Shown here: in pieces, positions 58,718 through 64,000 of the stretch
Numbering within the stretch: position 1 is the first letter of the stretch
How the letters are laid out: each line of letters opens with the position of its first letter
NCBI GenBank assembly: GCA_018417955.1
Contig: JACTVC010000027.1
Span: 372,001 to 436,000, forward strand
Length of the DNA stretch: 64,000 bases
Reading direction: 5' to 3'
Source: Laccaria trichodermophora
Lineage: Eukaryota; Basidiomycota; Agaricomycetes; Agaricales; Hydnangiaceae
Made by a program: the position numbers and the translations under genes
Notes under the pieces: generated by a model
Databases searched by the model: none
Seen by the model: only the letters and a program-made list of their open reading frames with translations
Told to the model about the DNA's origin: nothing

Positions 58718-59798
58718 TTAGTTGAAATAGTTACATAAATGATACTTGATGACAAGGATGTCCATCCCCGACATAATCCTCGGTCCATAATCAGATACAT
58801 CCCTCAAGAATGATTTGATGCCGTCATCAGACCACCCACTAACGGCCCTCAAGTACTGTTCACTTTTACAACCAAATCCGAGGAAGTTTTGTAGAAAGTG
58901 GGACATGTCGGGCACGCACTCTGCAAGATACTGTGCCACTTCCCTCTCTCTGCGCAAAGCTTGTGGGTCGGCGGCGTCAATAGGATAATCGCTTCGTTGA
59001 TGATGGAAAGGGTTGTGGTTTCCAACCACTGCCATTGGGCGATATACGGAGGCAACTTCATCAGTCTGCTATTAAAAATGCATATCAGCAATCAGTAAAT
59101 GCTACAATCCGCCAAGTCTAACCGTCGCATCATTGATAGATCCGCGTCGTCCACAATGAGAATGAACTTGTTTTTGGTCCACCGTTGCAATCGGACGATT
59201 TTCAGACACACTTTTCTTGTTCTTCTAAAGTTCATATTAGCTATCACAAAGCAGGACAGTATGGTCCTTACTTGCCTTGGATGGATCATCACTGGTTACT
59301 GACCCTTCCGTACCATCTCGCAGCGACTTCTGATAGTATCTATTCTGGCCTAAAGTTTTCGACATGTACGCGTGAGCCAACCTCTTTCGAAGAGCGCTGG
59401 TGTCATCTGCTTGATCATATAACATGGGATACAGAACGCATAACTGTAAACGAAGTCATGTAATAGCATGTGATAGTAACCAATCGAGAGCGCTACCTCT
59501 TCCTCAGCTATCGCTTGATGTTCAGGCTGGTCCCCGTATGTCCTGTTTAAATCGAAATAGTCGTCTACCATCCTCCGTAACTTTCCCTGAAGAGATAACT
59601 GTCGTCTCAGAAATGTAAATATTGTTACAGATGTCCACTTACCTTCCATTGCTCGACAAATGCATCAGTGACATTCGGCCCTAATATGTGTTTGATCTCT
59701 TCTACCTGTACCACAGGTTCAGTACGCGTTGTTGATTGAACTTGATTCCAAGTCAATGTGTATTGCGTACCGTCAACGAGAATTTGGCTGGAGCCCAT
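58718..59798 (-). CDS. unrecognised spliced hypothetical gene
   Basis: An ATG at 59798 starts MGSSQILVD. Successive short exons then read EEIKHILGPNVTDAFVEQWK, GKLRRMVDDYFDLNRTYGDQ, LCVLYPMLYDQADDTSALRK, KSLRDGTEGSVTSDDPSK, KNKKSVSENRPIATVDQK and QTDEVASVYRPMAVVGNHNP. The longest exon continues VAQYLAECVPDMSHFLQNFL and ends at 58718. All joins keep frame; one intron after DDPSK uses a GC donor (AAG|GCAAGT). The protein is mostly helical and acidic/aromatic in composition. I do not recognise the family. Confidence 0.55.
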
Positions 59799-60354
59799 GA
59801 GGTCATCGTATAAGCGAGGAGGCTAGTACACTAAAAGAAAAAGCGAAACAGAACTTACGGGGCATTGTGGATGCTGAATAGTATTAGTTCAAGAACGGGA
59901 AACGGTGAAGAAGGCGTGATACTAAAAAAAGGTGTAGTAACGCTAACACGTGAGCGTGTTACGCGTCAGAAGTGGTTTCCATGTGCTTAATATATATAAG
60001 CTGCTGTTCAAACAAAACAAACGGCTGATAACTCATGAGGAACGACATTCCACCGGTTAATAGATAGCACCCGCACTGGAAATCAGCAAGAGCAACGGTT
60101 ATCCCAGAGAATAAGAATCAGGCGGAGGCGAGTGAGATGAACAACGAAGCGGAAACCATGGTTTTCCTCCGTCTCCTTTCAATATTCCTGTTCTCTGACA
60201 TCAATTAACAGCAACAACGATTTTCCTAGGTCCATGATTGGCAAATCTCACAATTCCACTATTAATCTAATCCCCCAATCCTCACACATCTGTCCTGCAC
60301 CAGATCTCGATTCTCCACTTGACTTCGGTTGTGTCATTGCAATAATCACAGCTA

Positions 60355-61200
60355 TCACAGTAAGAATATTGACTTCCTTCTCCGTAATGGCGACCCCTCG
60401 TTGATAGTCTTTCTTAGCTTCTGCGACTCTTCGGCAGACAGATCCGACGCCCATGGTTTGTGGTGACGCGTATTGCGAGGTGAGGCCGGGTAGAAGTAAG
60501 GCCGAGGACGGATAAAAGTCGACTGACCATAAGCATGTATCTTCAAGTGCCCGTAAGTGGTTATTCCCCCAGCTGTGAAGATGTACTTACCGACATTGCC
60601 CTGCACCAGGACCAGACTCGTGTCGATACCTTGGAATTAAGACCAATGTCGCGAACAAAGTTAAGCATCATCTCCAACATGAGAGTGCGACTCTGCCAGA
60701 ACTGGCGCTCTGTTTGTACGGTTTCGAGCCATTCAGGTGAGAATTTGTCACGAAACTCTCCCATATGTTGGTCAATAACCACTGTAGGACTCTGCCAGTA
60801 GTACATCAAGAAGCTGGTGGTTGGAGGGACACGGAGGCGGAGTGTTAATGTGAATTCATCGGGGTTTTGAACGCCATCTTTGACGAGTCCCTGATGAATG
60901 ATAAGTTTGACAATGCTCGGACATCTATCAAATACCCACCTTCTTACATATAACATTGAAGATACACTCCACGACATCTTGCCAGAACAGACAATCAAGA
61001 GATGGGCCACGCTGGTGCGGATCCGGCGTAGGTGCCTTGGTGCACGTCTTGCCATCCGCGATCCATTTGTCGATGGTGTCCGGGATGCCATTCTTTGCGC
61101 GATACGCGACCTTTTCGTCGTGGGTCATATACTTGGCATGGATATGAATGAGTGGGTAGAAGTCGTTGTCGTTGAGACTGAACGAGCGTCTGACGGCCAT
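60355..61200 (-). CDS. unrecognised spliced hypothetical gene
   Basis: The start at 61200 gives MAVRRSFSLNDNDFYPLIHI and KNGIPDTIDKWIADGKTC, ending FNVICKK at a GTGGGT donor. Exon 2 reads GLVKDGVQNPDEFTLTLRLR, PPTTSFLMYYWQSPTVVIDQ and EWLETVQTERQFWQSRTLML. Exon 3 begins IHAYGQSTFIRPRPYFYPAS and stops at 60355 after a basic tail (SPLRRRKSIFLL). Introns are about 50 bp with normal sites. An alternative upstream ATG lies at 61227. No known family recognised. It is co-oriented with the neighbouring hypothetical genes. Confidence 0.5.
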
Positions 61201-61430
61201 AGCGAACTGGGGTATTACTTTGGTCAATGCAGGTGGGGAAGATGTATTATCGTGGAGGCGTCATCTATGCTGGAGTCAGATATATGCCCGAGTCAGATAT
61301 ATGCTCGAGTCACATTTGTTGTGTCTCCTAATAATTACTTTTACATTGCGGGAATTCGTTTAAACTCAAATTACGAGCGTAGGCAAGAAACAAATTGAAT
61401 GTTCATTGGAGAGCGAGTAAAAATAAAACA

Positions 61431-63995
61431 TTAGGCTAATCTAGCGCGCTTGGAAGAAGGTCGACTCGTAGAGGAATATGCGTTCAATTGTGGAATGACC
61501 ACAGACGATTCCAAATGTTGACGATTCCGTTGAGCGCTGAAGTACCGTTCATCGAACTTAGTAACACCATTCTGGAAGAAATCTGAAGACAAGTTGTAGT
61601 TCGGATAACGAACCCAAGAATCAAAACATACCATATGGGAGGCTTGACCACTTGCGTTGGGCTTCAGGGTGCCACTGAACAGAATATGTATCTTGATTCG
61701 CTAGTGCGAGCGAATCAGAAGGTAACAAGTGTCGTTCCGACCACAAGGAAGAGATGCGGGGATCAATGTCTACAACATTGTTGATCTGCTGCGTAAGCAG
61801 GTCCAACGTGCAATTGGCCTGCAAATCAAGCATCGACGTATTTGCGCCTTCTTTGTACTTGATCAATGTTTGGGCAATCTGAACGAAAAAGCGAGACGGT
61901 AAATCAGTGATGATATCTCCTTCAGGACCAGTGATCACGGAACAGTGGCGGATCCAGTCGATGAGACGTAAAGCAACGCCACGAGCATAGCAGATAGCAA
62001 AGCGTTCGCCAATAGGAATAGTGTTGATTTGGTGGGCAATCAGGATTTGCTGATTCTTGTCTGCTTTCGTGTATTCTTCTTGATTCGGCGCACGATAAGT
62101 CCTGAAATCCAGGACATTCCCCAAGATAACGAGAACACAAGCAGAAATTAAATTCATCAAACCATCGATGTTGTCGACGCTTGGTAAATGAGATGCAGCA
62201 GGGTCTGTGTTATGCAGTAAGAAAAAGATTTATGAGAGGTAGAAAGCATACCAGATTTAGGAATCTCATCTTCGATTAGCCCCATGTGATAGAATAGAAT
62301 CATGCGCCGCAACAAAACACGAGTGGGATGGGAAATGTTGGTCAGAAACCTGTGTAAAATGAACGAGTGGATGAGGCCTTGAAGTGTTTCTTGCATGTGG
62401 TTAGTGAGGTAATAATGCCCTCCAATGCATATTGAGTGAGCATAACCGAAGACAAAATGAGGTTGGGAAGGCAACATGAAGCTTTACCGAAATATTGAGC
62501 TACAAACTTCATGGGGTATATAGCAATATGAACTTACAGTCTGTCGCCAGGTCGCAGGGCCACAACCTCAAAATCGTATTCGGACGACCTCAAGACTTGG
62601 TCAAGGCGAAAGCCGTCCTTCAGGAAGAAATTGATGGACGACACAGGATTACCAGGACGTTCACGAAGAAAACCCCAGGCCTTTCCTCCATCAACCACCA
62701 TAATGTCGGTGCTTAGGCCTTCACAATCAATATGGAGAAAGGTTATAGCATTTTCATGGCCAGCAAGAGCCCAGCGCATGTGCTCCGTTGGATACGGAGA
62801 TGTTTGATCAACATGATGATGACCGCGAGTCACATCCCACGCATGAAGGTCACTCGCATATTCGGTTGGTTCTGTGCTGCCATCGTATAATGGAAGATCC
62901 AGGGCATTCAGGATTTTCCCCGACGGATGGCGATTGTCCCATAGATCTCGCACACGACCGCTCACGACCGTCGGCCCACAACGATTGCCGGAAGGCTTGA
63001 TGGAATAATCTGCAAAATAAACATAGAGTAAATTAGTGAATGGACACGGCAACAATTGATGATGTCTATATTACCATTGATAGAGATTTGCCGTGACTGG
63101 GTGCCAGCAACTTTTCTCAGACCATCCTCATCGTAACGGATTTGTTCCTTGAGAGGCCAACCGGTGACAATAACGTTCTTACTCCTCAATTCCTGTTGCA
63201 CTTGGACAGGCGTCAGTGCCTTCCATGCTTCATGAGTAAATGACTTGATAATGGAATCGCCTGGCCGTGTGATATGACGTGGTTTACCGTGATCATAAAA
63301 CGCTTCGACACGCTCAAAAAATTGCTGAAATCGTTCATGATAAACTTTGAACTTGACAAAGAAATTCAATAACAGAAAGACATCACATTTTTTTCAGCTT
63401 ACATGGAAACTTGGAGTGATCGACTTGGGTTGACCTGTCACATCAAAAATGGTGTAAGATCTATTCCCTTTAATCGGAGGACTTGTCTCTAGTGGAATGG
63501 ATATCTCTTCCTTTTTTATCTGCAAGGTACTTCAGCATAAGCAGATCGGAGAATCAATACCCATACATATTCTTTTATAGTGATTGGTTCGAATAATGAT
63601 GCGATTTGGTCGACATCAATAGGATTTTCTGCAGATCCCTGTCCTCCTGGAACGACGGGAGAAGTTGAGCGAGGACGCTTATTCAAAGCATTGGGGACTC
63701 CGGAACCTGAAGATCGATTCGAGTCGAGGTCACCACCATTTGACGAGGTAAAGGTTTTAGGGGGTTTATAGCTAGGACCTTCGTCTGTATCCTCATCGGA
63801 GCTAGAAGATTCTTCCATTGAATCAGAATCATTTCCTGCCCCATCCACCTGGCCGTCGTCTGGATCTTTAGCGGTGGGTTGAGGAACATCAGGCCCATCA
63901 GAGTCAATGTCACCATCAGAGTCATCATCAGAGTCAACGTCCATGGGATCGGACCGAGTGTGTGTCGCATCTTCATCTTGAGTATTGGCAGCCAT
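61431..63995 (-). CDS. JmjC-like (cupin) domain protein
   Basis: The start at 63995 opens an acidic Asp/Ser-rich leader (MDVDSDDDSDGDIDSDGP; ESSSSDEDTDEG) with a basic NLS-like patch (NKRPRSTSP). After three introns the globular part reads MRWALAGHENAITFLHIDCE, where H-I-D fits the iron-binding HxD, then DGGKAWGFLRERPG, VVALRPGDRLFMLPSQPHFV and FGYAHSICIGGHYYL, which supplies the distal His. This is the JmjC 2-oxoglutarate/Fe(II) dioxygenase layout seen in large agaricomycete families. A helical C-terminal region follows, ending SKRARLA at 61431. It appears complete and spliced through eight or so exons. Substrate unknown; histone or protein demethylase activity is possible but unproven. It starts 5 bp from the window edge. 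Confidence 0.7.
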
Positions 63996-64000
63996 TCGAG

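Overview
The window looks like a chromosome segment of a mushroom-forming basidiomycete (Agaricomycetes, probably Agaricales). The evidence is many short GT-AG introns of about 47-67 bp, short intergenic spacers, and families typical of that group: a DUF7137 protein, a CAP10-type GT90 glycosyltransferase, a class-B style P450, NACHT/STAND remnants, a RepHel Helitron, and multi-copy hypothetical families. Nothing looks bacterial or viral.

Region by region: (1) 1-5.4 kb holds a minus-strand F-box/LRR gene whose two halves are separated by a 2.07-kb segment bounded by 16-bp inverted repeats. (2) 5.4-8.64 kb is a head-to-tail pair of 1,611-bp non-autonomous hAT-like elements. They lie inside one 8-bp target duplication, ending 39 bp from the start of the next gene. 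(3) 8.68-13.8 kb carries two intact convergent genes: a SET-MYND (SMYD-like) methyltransferase and a GT90 glycosyltransferase. (4) 14-19.8 kb is decayed or unrecognised sequence ending in a broken NACHT gene. (5) 19.8-30.8 kb is a conserved block: an 11-exon cytochrome P450, glucose-6-phosphate isomerase (8 exons, 552 aa), and a 1,066-aa Ser/Pro-rich protein. (6) 32.1-40 kb is a Helitron: a large RepHel gene, repeated basic modules in its 5' exons, a small spliced gene between RepHel and a candidate terminal hairpin, and a non-standard terminus. (7) 40.8-41.4 kb is a DUF7137 gene.

(8) 41.5-54.8 kb is an array of three paralogues of an uncharacterised two-repeat family (repeat core around 'YYRLY..DG' and 'PP.T..S'). 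The first two lie in a 2.1-kb tandem segmental duplication. The second and third are separated by a 7,015-bp DNA transposon (46144-53158) with a perfect 43-bp terminal inverted repeat and a 6-bp target duplication (ATTGAC). It encodes a 604-aa DDE integrase, a 456-aa zinc-ligand-like acidic companion protein, and a complete BTB/POZ gene divergent from the integrase gene. The termini, target-site length and integrase fit an IS3EU-like superfamily. The BTB gene appears to be cargo. This is the most interesting item in the window.

(9) 55.3-56.3 kb is a roughly 231-bp tandem repeat. (10) 56.4-64 kb is a minus-strand run of spliced genes: a multi-copy basidiomycete hypothetical family, two unrecognised genes and a JmjC-like protein, with a decayed LINE fragment among them. 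This half is mobile-element rich. The 8.6-30.8 kb half is ordinary conserved gene space apart from the decayed 14-19.8 kb stretch.
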